64,000 bases of DNA, from positions 28,289,255 through 28,353,254 of the forward strand of contig CM046008.1 of the NCBI GenBank assembly GCA_025175895.1, written 5' to 3'. Shown here in pieces: positions 33,107-45,112 of this stretch. This DNA is from Wurfbainia villosa (Eukaryota; Streptophyta; Magnoliopsida; Zingiberales; Zingiberaceae). A model generated the notes under the pieces. It was not told where the DNA came from. It saw only the letters and a list, made by a program, of their open reading frames with translations, and ran no database searches. Positions within the stretch are counted from its first letter, which is position 1; each line of letters opens with the position of its first letter. A program made the translations under genes and the position numbers.

Positions 33107-34143
33107 TGTTGGATCGAAGCGGATCCCTAGAGTGGGGGGGTGAATAGCGATAAAACTTTTTCGAAATCGTTCGTTGATTAGACAATTAATCACAGCGGAA
33201 AGATAAAAGACAAATGGTTTTTTACTTGGTTGGTAGCCTTCGGCTACTACTCCAAGGCCCTAGTGGTCCTTGACCACGCACGGAGGGCAAAACACTAAAG
33301 AACTCCTCCTCGTTAGAGGTAGGAGTTAATCGAGTACAAAAAAAATCACAAAGCTTTGAGGTAGAGGGACACTCCCCCTCTCCTCGTAACGATAAAAACT
33401 TCGAGACAATTGATATGAAAAATATAAACTGAAAATGAAGATTATATCGACGAAACAAAAATATAAACAATTAAACCTAGACGTCGGAGAACTAGAACTT
33501 CGTTGTCGGAGAGTCGTATTGTTGCAGAGGCTTTTTGGAAGCTTAGGATTGATGAAATGGTGAGGAATGAACCTTCTTTTATAGCCCTAGAAGTCCCCTC
33601 CTCGAGCACATCAAGATCCTACATCAATGGCCACCTCACCCTTGAAGAAAGGGATGAGTTTTGACTCATCTCGAAGCTGTAATTCAAACAGTAGTTGAAC
33701 TGGCCGGTTGAACTGGCCCGGTTGAACTGATGGCCAGGATTTTTGACTACAATAAAGAGTTAGCTCAAAATATAAGTGAATTCGACGACCACTTGCCATC
33801 CGATCTTGACATAGACCTTCCATGGGAAGTCTTGGTCGGATCGTCTCCTAAGGACGTCCCCGTACAAAGGACACGACCTCACTTCACTTTACTCACTCGA
33901 GCTTACCTCAACATTTACCTTAGAAGCCTTGCATTCGGTCTCCACCTGATTCCTTCGGCTCCCTCCGAAGTCCTCCCGGTGTCACTCGACCACTACGGTT
34001 TTCTCCGAGTGTCGCTGACCTTCGGCTTAGCTTAGCATTTCTGCATACTTGATTCAGCTCGTGAGATAACAATGTAATCTTAACTTTGCGTCTTTGCCAT
34101 AATCAAAACACAGGTTCGATCATCTGGTGCCCCTGCACCAACA
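33107..34143 (-). repeat. 3' LTR of copia C1
   Basis: TGTTGGATCGAAGCGG to TGCACCAACA, 1037 bp, followed by the polypurine tract (plus strand ATCTCCCCCTTTTT, 34144-34157). TATA box on the minus strand CTATAAAAG at 33576-33584. Confidence 0.9.
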
Positions 34144-34157
34144 ATCTCCCCCTTTTT

Positions 34158-35232
34158 GATCTATGGCAAACTTACGCAAAGTTAAGGAAAAATGTAATGT
34201 GGAAAATGAGTAAATGTAAATCAATTCTCCCTTAACCTTAGGTGAGTTTTAGAACAAAGTTTAATCTTAAAAATTTTAAATTTTTGTTCTCCCCCTTAAC
34301 TTGTGCTCTTCTCCCCCTTTTGCCATAAATCAAAAAAGAATTGGGGTTGTATAATATAAAAAGTAGGGGTTTCTAACATGAAATTGCATGCATAAAGATT
34401 ATCTAACATGAGTCCAAGCATGTGTCTCAATTTACTTTAGTTCGAGGTATAACCCTCTGCACCAACAATATAAGTCTTGAGACTAATTTGATTTTCAAAA
34501 ATACTTATAAAATTAGCTTTGAGTTTCAAAATACTTATACGCTAATAACTTTTGAAAATATATAACTCTTAGGGTTAGTTTTCTCTCCCCCTTAATCAAG
34601 TATATAAGGTACAAAAGAGTTAGGGGGCGCTAAATATTGACCTAGAAGGTTGTATATTTAGAGTTTTGTCCGAGTATAAGTACATGTTTAAGCTCGATAG
34701 TTTAAAAAATAGATAACAATTTTGAAAGGATTATGTGAATTGAAATTATTCCTTATTCATCTCACCCATTCTAAGTGTCTTAGAATTGGTTCACCTTATA
34801 TGTTGTGTGAGATGACTCCAATTTTATCTTAATTAAATTTATGATTTTAAACTGGTCAACCTTGCGTTAGATTCGGATTTGATCCTAAGCTCATCAAGTC
34901 ACCTTTTCAAGATCTTGGCTTCCAGGTCGTGGCGAGGCACAGGGGCCTTCTTTGATCGAAAAAATGACCACTTCCTTAGACAGCCAATTTTGAGATAATA
35001 GTAACTTGACTCACCTAAGACCACTTCCTGGTCTAACTAGTCTAGGATACGATGAGGTAGCTTTAGCTAGTTCCACTCGATCAAGTGAACCGAACTAGAT
35101 ACGCCTTATCTAGCTCGAATACACGAGACTCCATTTTCCTAGCGTACTATCATCTCGCCGCGTCCTGGTACTATGTTACCAAGCATTGATGAGTTATAGT
35201 CCTATCTAACCATTCTAAAGAAAATAAGAGGT
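34158..35232 (-). other. Non-coding 3' internal region of C1
   Basis: AT-rich sequence of about 1.1 kb between the gag region and the polypurine tract. I see no pol domain in it. Confidence 0.75.
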
Positions 35233-36771
35233 TTAGGTTACCGGATATACTATTTTGGTATTAGATCCCCCTGGATCATTGAACCAATATGGTCTGGTCA
35301 AGTAATGAACTTGATCCTGGGGAATCCAAAACCTATTGGTCCTTATATGTGAGTTTAATAAAGTTTTCGGGACCCACGCTTGGACTCGATGATGACTACG
35401 ATTTACGATAGACATGTAAGATATATTTGTAGTCTTTGAGCTATATCCGAGTCCGGCTCTATTGTACACGACTCTCTGAGTTTCAAGAAGTCAGTTAAGA
35501 TTCTTGGACCCCGTCGAGAACTTGTTCAACCGAGCTTCGAGCTCTTGGACTCGTCCTTTCAAGATAGAGTTCTCTTCTTCAAGTTTTTCAACTCGAGTTG
35601 AGTCCTCCTCTTGAACTCGACTAGTCGAAGAGTTTAGGGGTGTCTCTTATTTGAGGGTTTCAACCTCCTCAACCAAGGACTCGACCCTAGACTTAGATTT
35701 AGCTAATTTCCTAGTTAGCAATTTAATTGTATTGTAAAGCGTATGAATTAGTGAGCGGCTAACCTTAATTTTCCCTTTTGGTCCGGCTTTGAGTTGCTTC
35801 TCGAAGTAGTCCTCGAGTTCGGAGTTGGTGTTGTAATTGGATTCAGATTCGGACTCTGACTCGGACTCTTCAGGTCTTGCCATCCACGCTATGCCGACGC
35901 CTTCTTCGTTGTCCCATGTTGCATGAAAAGCCTTCTTTTGATTCGATTTGAATTGTGCCCTCTTTTGGTTCTTTAGTCGCCTCCTTTCCCTCCGAATGAT
36001 CTTCCGCACTATGTTCACTATTGCTTCCACCTCTTCGGATTCAGATTCAGATTCGTCTTCGGGTTCAAGTCCATCTTCTTGCCTGGTAGATGGCTTTCTT
36101 CTTTGTCCTGCAAATAGAGCAATACCTTTCTTGGCCCGAACCATGTTAGTGTGCTCGTGAAGTTCAAACTCGAAAAATAACTCATCTAACCTAAGCTTCG
36201 AAAGGTCCTTAGAGACCTTGTAGGCATCGACCATGGATGCACACAAGGTAGTCCTAGGAAATGAATTAAGAACGTACCTTAGAAGGTCACAGTTTTCGAC
36301 CTTGTGTCCGATAGTGTGTAGGCCATTGACAATGTCCTGGACGCGGGCGTGTAGTTGCGTTGCCGTCTCGTGTTCCTGCATCTTAAGGTTATACAACTTA
36401 TTGAAAAGAAGGTCGCATTTACATACCTTAGCATCTGACATTCCTTCGTGTAGCTCGATTAATTTGTTCCATAGGTCCTTTGCGCTGATGAAGGGTCCGA
36501 TGCGGTTGAGCTCCTCTTTGGACAGACCGTACTGCAACATTTGGGTCGCCTTTGCATCGGCTTCGATTTTCCTCTTGGTTGCATTGGTCCACTTGTTGAA
36601 ATCCAAGGGCTCGCCTTGATCATTGGTGGGTAGAGCAAAGCCGGTTTGGATGATTATCCAAGTCTCGACTTGTGTTTTTAGAAAACACTCCATCCGACCT
36701 TTCCAATAACGAAAATCATCTCCGTTAAAGAACGGAGGTCGGATGGTGTTGTACCCCTCAATGTGGGTCAT
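35233..36771 (-). pseudogene. gag: Copia gag (family C), two in-frame stops, no zinc knuckle
   Basis: I choose the ATG at 36771 (MTHIEGYNTIRPPFFNG) because it begins the conserved gag N-terminus; the frame is open further upstream but without similarity. Features: FRYWKGRMECFLK, LWNKLIELHEGMSDAK, LFNKLYNLKMQEHE, NSFPRTT and FEFELHEH (UBN2-like gag), an acidic Glu/Ser linker, then basic and coiled-coil-like parts. The same frame continues past TAA (35647) and TGA (near 35491) to AGLGYSSK at about 35450 and ends at 35233. No CCHC knuckle is visible, unlike families A and B. There is no pol. Probable function was particle formation. Confidence 0.82.
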
Positions 36772-37253
36772 TTGGAAGGAAAACCTTGCACACAAAATAA
36801 TAAAAAAACATGAAAGAGGTTCCAAGACTTTGCCTTGGATTAGAAATGTAGGAAATGAAAAGAAACAAAAGGAATATACGAGAAATAACCAACTAAAATC
36901 AAAGATGAGCACTTACAACCTTCGATGTCCCTGAAAGGGTAGTAAACGTCAGTTTTTAGGGATGAAGGCAGCTTGTTACGAGGGTAAACCCCTGGTAAGA
37001 AGTGTAGATCTCTCAAAGAGCTTCGTTTTGGTAGGTATCCCGTTTCGTGGTTCAACTTGTACGAAAAGTTATGCCCATTTTACCATTGGCTACTCCAAAA
37101 GCGAATACTTGCAAAACAAAACAAAAAGAAAAGTACCAAGACTTCATCTTGGATTAGTAGTGCGGGAGAAAATTTAAACGAACAAAAAAAGATCTATAAA
37201 ATTCAAAAACAAATATGCTAGATTGGTGGTTTCACCAAATCTTAGCGCCCCCG
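36772..37253 (-). other. Leader between C1 primer-binding site and gag
   Basis: About 480 bp of untranslated-leader-like sequence. Open frames here have no similarity to known domains. Confidence 0.6.
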
Positions 37254-37265
37254 GCTCTGATACCA
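37254..37265 (-). other. Primer-binding site of C1
   Basis: GCTCTGATACCA on the plus strand (TGGTATCAGAGC on the element's strand), two bases from the right LTR. Confidence 0.92.
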
Positions 37266-37267
37266 AT

Positions 37268-38297
37268 TGTTGGATCGAAGCGGATCGCTAGAGGGGGGGT
37301 GAATAGCGATAAAACTTTTTCGAAATCGTTCGTTGATTAGACAATTAATCGCAGTAGAAAGATAAAAGACAAATAAATAAAGAAAAATGGTTTTTTACTT
37401 GGTTCGTAGCCTTCGGCTACTACTCCAAGGCCCTAGTGGTCCTTGACCACGCACGGAGGGCAAAACACTAAAGAACTCCTCGTTAGAGGTAGGAGTTAAT
37501 CGAGTACAAGAAAAATCACAAAGCTTTGAGGTAGAGGGACACTCCCTCTCTCCTCGTAATGATAAAAACTCCAAGACAATTGATATGAAAAATATAAACT
37601 GAAAATGAAGATTATACCGACGAAACAAAAATATAAACAATTAAACCTAGACGTCGGAGAACTAGAACTTCGTTGTCGGAGAGTCGTAGAGTTGCAGAGG
37701 CTTTTTGGAAGCTTAGGATTGATGAAATGGTGAGGAATGAACCTTCTTTTATAGCCCTAGAGTCCCCTCCTCGAGCACATCAAGATCCTACATCAATGGC
37801 CACCTCACCCTTGAAGAAAGGGATGAGTTTTGACTCATCTCGAAGCTGTAATTCAAACAGTAGTTGAACTGGCCGGTTGAACTGATGGCCAGGATTTTTG
37901 ACTACAATAAAGAGTTAGCTCAAAATATAAGTGAATTCGACGGCCACTTGCCGTCCGATCTCGACATAGACCTTCCATGGAAGTCTTGGTCGGATCGTCG
38001 CCTAAGGACGTCCCCGTACAAAGGACACGACCTCACTTCACTTTACTCACTCGAGCTTACCTCAACATTTACCTTTGAAGCCTTGCATTCGGTCTCCACC
38101 TGATTCCTTCGGCTCCCTCCGAAGTCCTCCCGATGTCGCCCGACCACTATGGTTTTCTCCGAGTGTCGCTAACCTTCGGCTTAGCTTAGCATTTATGCAT
38201 ACTTGATTCAGCTCGTGAGATAACAATGTAATCTTAACTTTGCGTCTTTGCCATTATCAAAATACAGGTTCGATAATCTGGTGCCCCTGCACCAACA
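37268..38297 (-). repeat. 5' LTR of copia C1
   Basis: 1030 bp, TGTTGGATCGAAGCGG to TGCACCAACA, with CGCTAGAGGGGGGGTGAATA at 37287-37306. Confidence 0.9.
37746..37754 (-). promoter_or_regulatory. TATA box of C1 5' LTR
   Basis: CTATAAAAG on the minus strand, conserved in the 3' LTR and in the family-C solo LTR at 56338. Confidence 0.6.
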
Positions 38298-38685
38298 TTG
38301 GTTACTATTCGTAATCATAATTTGAGTTGACCACGTGCACGACCTGTTAAGTCTGTGAGTCTTGAACCTATGTCGAAAAGGTAAATTTCCTTTGAGAGCC
38401 GATTGATACCGAGTCGGAAAGCAGGGGTCAAGTGTCACATTTCTTGTGGAAATCAAAGACTACAGTCTTAGGGATTTTCACTAATTATGCTAGTCAGCTC
38501 ATTACCTGTGGGGTAATGGACAAGACGTGTAGGCTATTATTGATGCAGATAGCAGAGGGTTAGGTTACGGTGTTTCATAGGGATTTTGATCCCTGAGTTG
38601 TTCGTGTTGGGTTGTATAACTTAGGATGTACTTTTGAGAACTTATCTCGTGTTATACAGATAAAGTGGAGTTAATTGCATACCAA

Positions 38686-38890
38686 TATTGGGATCAAGCT
38701 GGTACTTGGTGAAGAATGTAGGAAATAATCTTCGAGGAATAGTACATCACTAGGTCACGGTGTAGTGATGTTGTGAGAGGGTATTTTTCCCGTGTTAATC
38801 TTTTGACTCATTGTCAGGAAATCCTTGAGTTTCAAATAGGGTGATCGTTTGGTAAGGGTGTACCAAGTCGTGAGACTTGCAGAGGTTACG
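38686..38890 (+). pseudogene. gag: Gypsy gag core remnant (G2)
   Basis: Homologous to 9811-10020 of G1, with the same YWDQAGTW start and a YFP-like block, also with stops. It is the continuation of the gag begun at 32868. Confidence 0.6.
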
Positions 38891-39534
38891 ACCACCTAAT
38901 AGCTCAAAAATGTGAATGGATGATTTAAGCCACCCACGATTTATTGACTTACAGGTGCATTAGGATGTTTGGATCTTCTACTAGATCATGTCGGAAGACA
39001 TGGGATCGAGTCATGAGTATAGAAATGACTTCGTACAAGTGTTTAAGAGTTAGAGACCGATAAGCAGTTATAGCAGGTCAGATTATTAGAATCAGAAGTT
39101 TCCAAATGATGGGATCAGACGATCTAGGAAAATCCCCGGGTCATGCATCGTAGAAATGCAACCGCTTTGCCATGGACTATTGGATCTGATTCCGTTCTCT
39201 TCGAGGAAAGGTTGAGACCTGCATGGATTCTTTGGATCGGATCGACAGATAGTTGATCGTTCAGGGTATTACTTTAGTTTACCCTCTGGGTTATTATATT
39301 GAGAGATACTGGTAGTTTACAGGTATCTTTGACTAGAATATTCTTAGTTCGGATTAGAAGGGTTACTATACATCGACTTGTGGGTCGGTGGTATCTCTAC
39401 CGTCGAGTGAGAGGTTGACCAACAATTAAGAAGTCAAGGGATGCCTTTAGACTTTGATAGACATAACCTTATAGATGGTTAAATTGTTGAGATTATGGTA
39501 TGATATGTCTTTTGAATGCGCATATAATTCGAGA

Positions 39535-40330
39535 GCATTCAGATGTATTTTTGGATGAACTCCTAGGCTTGCTACTGTAGAGGCAAGTGGAGTAGGCAAT
39601 CGGAATGATTGCGGAAATAGTGTCGATATTGAAGACCTCATACCAGGTGACAATTTTATTGGTAATGAGGTAATGATATTTTACGAGCCAAATGTTTTTA
39701 CTTATGGTGTGTTGGCTGAGGGCTGGTGTAAAGCACACAAAGTCGTTGAAGCTCGTGATGTACTCAAGGCAATGTCATTTAATTGGCTATGAGCCAAATT
39801 GAGTTGCTTCGATACCGCCATCGATCGATTTTTCAAAGTTGGCAAGGTTGATGATGCCTGGGAAGTATTTGTTAGAATGAAGATTTTACCAGGAGATAAT
39901 TTGGTTGGTAACAGTGTTGCTTAACACTATGGGAATTGGAAGAACCTAAGTTTTGATTATAGGAGGTGTTGGATGGGATATTTATCTGTCCCAATATTTC
40001 TTGAGAAGATCCGTAACTCTTTGTTAAAAGAGAGATGGACCTTTGTGATTATGTGTCAATTATCGATGATGGAATGTGATAGTTGTAGAAGGAAATGAAT
40101 ATCCTTCATTGTGGATAGAGGATCTGTTTAGATCAGCTATAGGACACCTGTATATACTCTAGGGTTGATTTACGACTGGTGTGTTGATATTGTAGTGACA
40201 TGGTATCATACAATTATCATTGTCGTTGTGATGATTGATATATCATATCATCAGCCTAGAGTAAAGGGAATGTAGGTGTGTAGCGACGACAATTTCATAC
40301 TTGGTATGAATTGTATGAGCTTTTGATTAT
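39535..40330 (+). pseudogene. pol: Gypsy reverse transcriptase remnant interrupted by a PPR-like segment (G2)
   Basis: RT N-terminus (DELLGLL-like) at 39550, PPR-like segment 39685-39879, RT continuation from 39930, and the YHQPRVKG block near 40248. The order and breakpoints are the same as in G1. Confidence 0.66.
39685..39879 (+). pseudogene. Captured PPR fragment (G2 copy), flanked by direct repeats
   Basis: Reads EPNVFTYGVLAEGWCKAHKV, then VEARDVLKAMSF, then (after a stop and frame changes) DRFFKVGKVDDAWEVFVRMK, fitting two PPR motifs. Here the second motif is free of stops, unlike in G1. The segment sits between two imperfect copies of ACCAGG-GA-AATTT--TTGGTAA (39642-39665 and 39888-39911; 20 of 24 bases match). 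The second copy corresponds in position to the RT sequence expected there. Confidence 0.65.
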
Positions 40331-41207
40331 CTTGTTAGACTTATTGACGACTTAGTCGTCCAGGGAATTGGGAAGTCATGTATTCTAGACACGATTGGAT
40401 CCGTTGTGGTCGTTGGAGTTGCGTAACTTGGCCACTGTTGATGGTGGTAGTTGGAGTTGCGCACTTGGCCACCGTAGATGGTGGTTTCCTTGTATTGATT
40501 TGATTATTACTATAGATATGGATAGGATGCTCTAGCGGTACTACATCGTTGACTGGTTGGACCAGGAAGGTGATGGAATTTACTTGGTCTGAAGCTTGTG
40601 AAACTAGTTTCAGGGCTCAGATGATGGTTGACTTTTATGCCAGTGTTGATTAATCATTCTGGTGTGGATGGAAGGGTAGTGTACATGGATGCATCATTTC
40701 GGGGATCGGAGCGATTCCGATGCTATTGAATAAGACGTATCCTAAGCTTACGACAGTTAAAGAACTGTGAGATAAGCTGTCATATATATGACGTGGACTT
40801 AGCAGTTATTATGTTGTTTTGTAGAGGTGAGAAGCAGGAATTCTCATGGGATTTTGGCTAGCTACTAGGTAGCTGCATAGAGTTGTTAGAACACGGATAG
40901 TTGCAACTAGGGAGATTGGTCATTATAGACTCCCAGTCACCTCCCGTTCTGTGCAATAGAGTGGATTTTAGACCGTAGATTTCTCTTGTGAGAAAATATT
41001 TCTCCGTCTCCGAGGAGAATAGTGGGTTACATAGTTGCATTCGAATTTAGGAGGAGTTACTTTTGATTCAGGATAGCAGATAGATCCCTATTGTGATGAT
41101 AGAGAGAATCTACCATAGAGTTATACTCTTGCTCTACCCGTTCAGAGTTAGTGATAGTGGAATTCGTATGTCGTCTGTAGCAAGATAGCTACTGGACATC
41201 TTGACTG

Positions 41208-41560
41208 CCCACGAGGCCCAATCGTGGTAGCATGTGGTTGCGTGCAGTCCATAGCTAGATAGCTATATACTCTGTCTACCCATGAGATCCAGTTGTGGTA
41301 GCATGTCGTTGCTTGCAGGCATTGAGTCTTTTATTGTCTGTCTATCCACGAGTCCCATTCGTGGTAGCATGTGGTTGCGCGTAGACAGTGCTCTGTTTAT
41401 TATCTGTCTACCCACGAGTCCCATTCGTGGTAGCATGTGGTTGTGCATAGATAGTGCTTTGTATATTACCTATCTGTCCACGAGTCTCGGTCATGGTAGC
41501 ATGTCGTTGCCTCAGATAGTGCCTTTTGTATTACCTCGAGAGCCATGAGACTTTGTCATG
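41208..41560. repeat. Six-unit hairpin-forming tandem array in G2
   Basis: Units begin at 41208, 41279, 41345, 41411, 41477 and 41542 (spacing 65-71 bp). Each contains an inverted repeat of the type CCACGAGTCCCATTCGTGG followed by TAGCATGTGGTTGC. The corresponding place in G1 (about 12890-12920) has no array. Open frames across it on both strands are by-products. Confidence 0.85.
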
Positions 41561-41660
41561 GTATTTTGATATATATTGCTAGTAGATTGCGGTAGGTTGT
41601 ATATGTTGCAGATGTATTCGGATTGTATATGAAAAATAGCAAGTATTGAAACGTTCTCCA

Positions 41661-41805
41661 TGGTGGAATGACATGCGGGACATAGTTGATTTCGTAGTCC
41701 GGTGTTCAGTGTGTCAACTAGTAAAGGTAGAATATTAGTGACCAGTAGGGTTACGTACTGTGATGGAAGTGGGAGCTTAGTATGATGGACTATGTTGAGA
41801 GTATA
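41661..41805 (+). pseudogene. pol: Gypsy integrase zinc-region remnant; core deleted (G2)
   Basis: NDMRDIVDFVVRCSVCQLVKVE matches the integrase zinc-finger consensus in pattern. At about 41803 the sequence jumps to the tail homologous to G1 13382, so the integrase core present in G1 is deleted. Confidence 0.65.
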
Positions 41806-41960
41806 TGTGAGAGCTGAAGAATAATATTCAAGCTCAGGACCCCCCTTAATTACTTGAAGTGTTGGATTTTTCTCCAAGTACTTGAGTTGAGCAGTGTGAT
41901 ATGCTTACTTATACTTGAGTTGGAAATTTGGGAACCAAATTTTTATAAGTGGGGGAGAAT

Positions 41961-44900
41961 GTAAGATATTGGAAAATAAAATACCCCTTCATAATTAAGA
42001 AATTTATCTTATACAATTTACCAAGATTTTTCAGAAATTTTCTCAAAATAAATGGATGTTTTATGATATACTCTGGGGATAAAATACATAGGCTTTGATA
42101 GGGCCTATTAAGGTTATCTATTGTTGGGGGATTAATGGGTTCGATTAACCCTATGCTTAAATACCTAAACCTAGGTTTCCTATCTCCTAATTGTTTTTCC
42201 GATTTCCTTCGCAGCCACGGTTCCCACCTCCCAATTCCCGATCCAAGCTTTTCTTCTCCTCTCTTCTCCCCGCGCGTCGCCCACGCCAGAGCTCGCCTCC
42301 GCTGCCGTTTGCCTCCTTCTGCTCCAGATCGCGAGCCTCCTCGCCTATTGTCCCTCGCGACGTTGTCGCTAGGCAATCAACGTCGACTACAGTCAGTGCT
42401 GCCTCGCGCGCGACGACAGATGGTCGCTCCTGCGCACGAGCACAGCGACATACCTTCGCCGTCGCTTTCCCCATCTCCGATGACCTACGATCTCGGCCTC
42501 ATGGGTGTTACTGCCTCCTCGCTGGTGTGTCATCTCCGTCACCACCGACATTCTTCCTCTCCCCGATTCTCCTCTTCTTGCGTCGCATCCACCCCCGCCT
42601 TCTTCTTCTCCACTCTCCTCTCGCGTCCGTCATTTGAGCCGTGTATGTGTGGCGGCCACCAAACTTGCGGGCAGTTTACACTTCCAAAGTCGAGATGCAG
42701 TGCCCGACAACCTCCTCGCGCCCATCTTCTGCCAAGGACACCACCAAGTTCCAGATCGCCCACCACCGCTCGACAAATTGCTCAACAGAGCTACCTACAT
42801 CTCTCGCGAGGCGAGGTGAGGCATGGTTTTTTCCCCCAATCTCGGATGAGATCCATCTCTAATTGTTTTCCAATTTCTCTTGCAGCTCAAAAACTTGGGG
42901 TGTTAGGGTTGCGACAGTGATTTTCTGGTGAACGTAACTGATAGGAGGAGTGCCACCGGTGAAGCTTAGTTTTTCTGGTATACCAATCGTTTTCCTCTTT
43001 TTCTCTTATGTATAGTGTATTTATATGGATTGTAACCCATGAATGGAAGGGGTTGTCGACTTGTGAGACAAGGGCAGCGGCAACAGGGTGGATTGGAATG
43101 GTGGAGTGGGTTGTGGGGTGGATTTCCTTTAGGTGAGTTGGCTGTGGGGTTTTGTTATGAGTTTTGCACGATTGTGAGTGAGAGGAGGAAACTTGTATGG
43201 GTTGTAAATGGTAGTGGTGGCAGTGTGAATTAGAGGGGTTGTGAATGGAGGGTTCTGTCGATGGAATTGCCGACTGTGAATGACTGTGAAGGATGTGCAG
43301 GGTTGTTTGTGTTATGTACGGGGGCTGGGAACGGGCTGGAGCAGCTCGATCTCGATTGTGATGGGTTGTTTAAGGCTGTGAATGAGTTAGTAGGAGCTAG
43401 AGTTGATTTGGAATGAAAAGGTCTTTGGGTTGGATGTGTTTGGAGGGTGTATCGAGGTGTTGTACTCGTATTCGATAGATTAAGTAAATACAGGGTCGAT
43501 GTAGAATTTAGTTAGCATATTGTCGTGTGCTTGAAATTAATCATAATTGATGATGTTTGCAAGTTTCGATCAAGAGACAGGTCCACGGGCGTAAAGACAA
43601 TTGGTATTCTTCATAGCAGGCGGGTATCTTTGACTTATCTTCTTTTAGATATTGTCATATTGTTATGCGTTGTTTACTATAGCTAGTAATAGTTTTCTAT
43701 GCTTCTAACTGCCCTGGTATGTCACTACCTAGTACATGTTGTCGTCTTTTCGTATGCTTATTTTATTAGTGCTCATTTATCTTGATACTTGCCATGTGTA
43801 CTTATTTTAGGAGTTGTGACATACACTTGACTAGCTTTTAGATATACTTTCCCTGTATACCTAGGTCATCGATATGTACTCATTTTGTTTGTACATATTA
43901 TTTGGAGATGTATATTGGTTGGTGTTACATGCTTTAGTGTCATGCACCATCTTGCATGTTTGCATGCTGGTTGGTCGATGTTCCTTTGTAGTTGAGCCCG
44001 CAACTAGTTACATGATCTGCACACACTGCCACTCATGGGTTAGTGGTACATCAGGAGGGTGTGTGCAGTAGCTCTGTCAGGCTTCGCTGGTTTGCTCATG
44101 GGTAGCAGTGAGGCAGCGTGGTAGTGGGCAGGGATCCCTCCTCTGGTCTACGACACCGGGAGATGAGAGCTTTGCTCCTCCACTCTGTTTGGGGTAGGAG
44201 GATAGGTGTACTTCGACAGCATCTTGTCTACTCGATCACTCAGGAGCAGTGATGGCAGAGTGCACAGTTGTCATAGCCCTACCCACTCGGCTTCACCATC
44301 GCGTGTGAGGCGGCTGACTAGTGTCAGGGGTGACATGTCATTTGCATTGCATGCATATTGCATGGATGGCATTTGTATTGTGTTTGCTGCATTTTGGTTG
44401 CTGCCTTGATTGTTGCATATGATTGACATGCATACAGAATACATCATGTATTTGGTCTGACGACCTTACTTCTGCTAGTATGGTTTACACTCCTATGTCA
44501 GGATAGGAGATTCAGGTAAGTACAATCTTTCCGCATTTCTTCCCTTGCATTTCCTATTATTGATCAGGAGGTTGTACTGGCATTATTATTATTGATACTT
44601 ATAGTTTACTATGCATGACTATTAGATATCCGCTGAGTTTTACTCACTCCGTTGATATCTATTCTATTTCAGGATGAAGCCTTCCGGAGAGTCCAGTTGC
44701 CAGTCCCCTGATCTGACGCCTCCGTATTTTTGATTTCACGCTTCCGTATTCTTACCACTAGTACCCTATGTTTTAAACATGTAGTATTTTATACTTGTGG
44801 TTGTTTTGGCGGTCCTTGATATGTATTTATGGATTTTTGTTCGATTGGTTATGGTTATGTGTGATTGTGTATTTCTGCTCAGATGGCAGAAGAGGTGAGT

Positions 44901-45101
44901 CTAGAAGTTGTAGATTCCTTATTTATTTTGGTTGATGGCCTGAGGCCGTATATTATATATATTGTAGTGTGGTATGTTTCGGCCATGTTGTTCGATGTAT
45001 AGTGAGCCGTGTGGGCCTTGTATACCGGTTTCAATTGTCCGCAGTACAAGGGAGGTGATGTCCGATTTTCGTCGGACAAGTACCCCTCTCGGGCCGTGAC
45101 A
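41961..45101 (+). repeat. 3' LTR of gypsy G2
   Basis: TGTAAGATATTGG to GGGCCGTGACA, 3141 bp without insertions; it supplies the empty sites for both solo LTRs in the 5' LTR. A 261-codon open frame in its GC-rich leader (42135-42920) is broken in the 5' LTR and has no domain. Confidence 0.93.
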
Positions 45102-45112
45102 TAAGCATTCAC

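Larger units (their letters stand above)
33107..38297 (-). mobile_element. Copia-type retrotransposon C1 (gag only, complete ends)
   Basis: LTRs 33107-34143 and 37268-38297 enclose 3.1 kb with gag only, flanked by TTGGT (33102-33106, 38298-38302). G1 gives the empty-site sequence near 9425. Primer-binding site and polypurine tract place it on the minus strand. The LTRs differ by small indels (an extra 15-bp repeat near 33700 in the left, about 14 extra bp near 37375 in the right) and few substitutions, so the insertion is young relative to its host G2. Confidence 0.92.
26212..45101 (+). mobile_element. Complete gypsy (Tekay/Del-like) element G2 with nested insertions
   Basis: LTRs at 26212-32599 (with two nested solo LTRs) and 41961-45101 are flanked by TAAGC (26207-26211, 45102-45106). 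Removing the nested solo LTRs leaves a 5' LTR of about 3136 bp against 3141 bp for the 3' LTR. The internal region (32600-41960) is interrupted by copia C1. Remnants in order: gag start (32868), gag core (38686), RT N-terminus (39535), PPR-like segment (39685), RT (39930-40330), a hairpin array (41208-41560), integrase zinc region (41661). The integrase core seen in G1 is missing here. All frames are broken; the element is dead. Confidence 0.92.

Noticed and set aside
41263..41548. Open frames on both strands with repeating peptides
   Set aside because: They are a by-product of the 66-bp tandem array.
42135..42920. A 261-codon open frame in the G2 3' LTR (with similar ones at 13657-14310 and 26754-27176)
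   Set aside because: It lies in the GC-rich LTR leader, is broken in the other LTR of the same element, is rich in Pro/Ser/Arg without a domain, and several frames are open at once.
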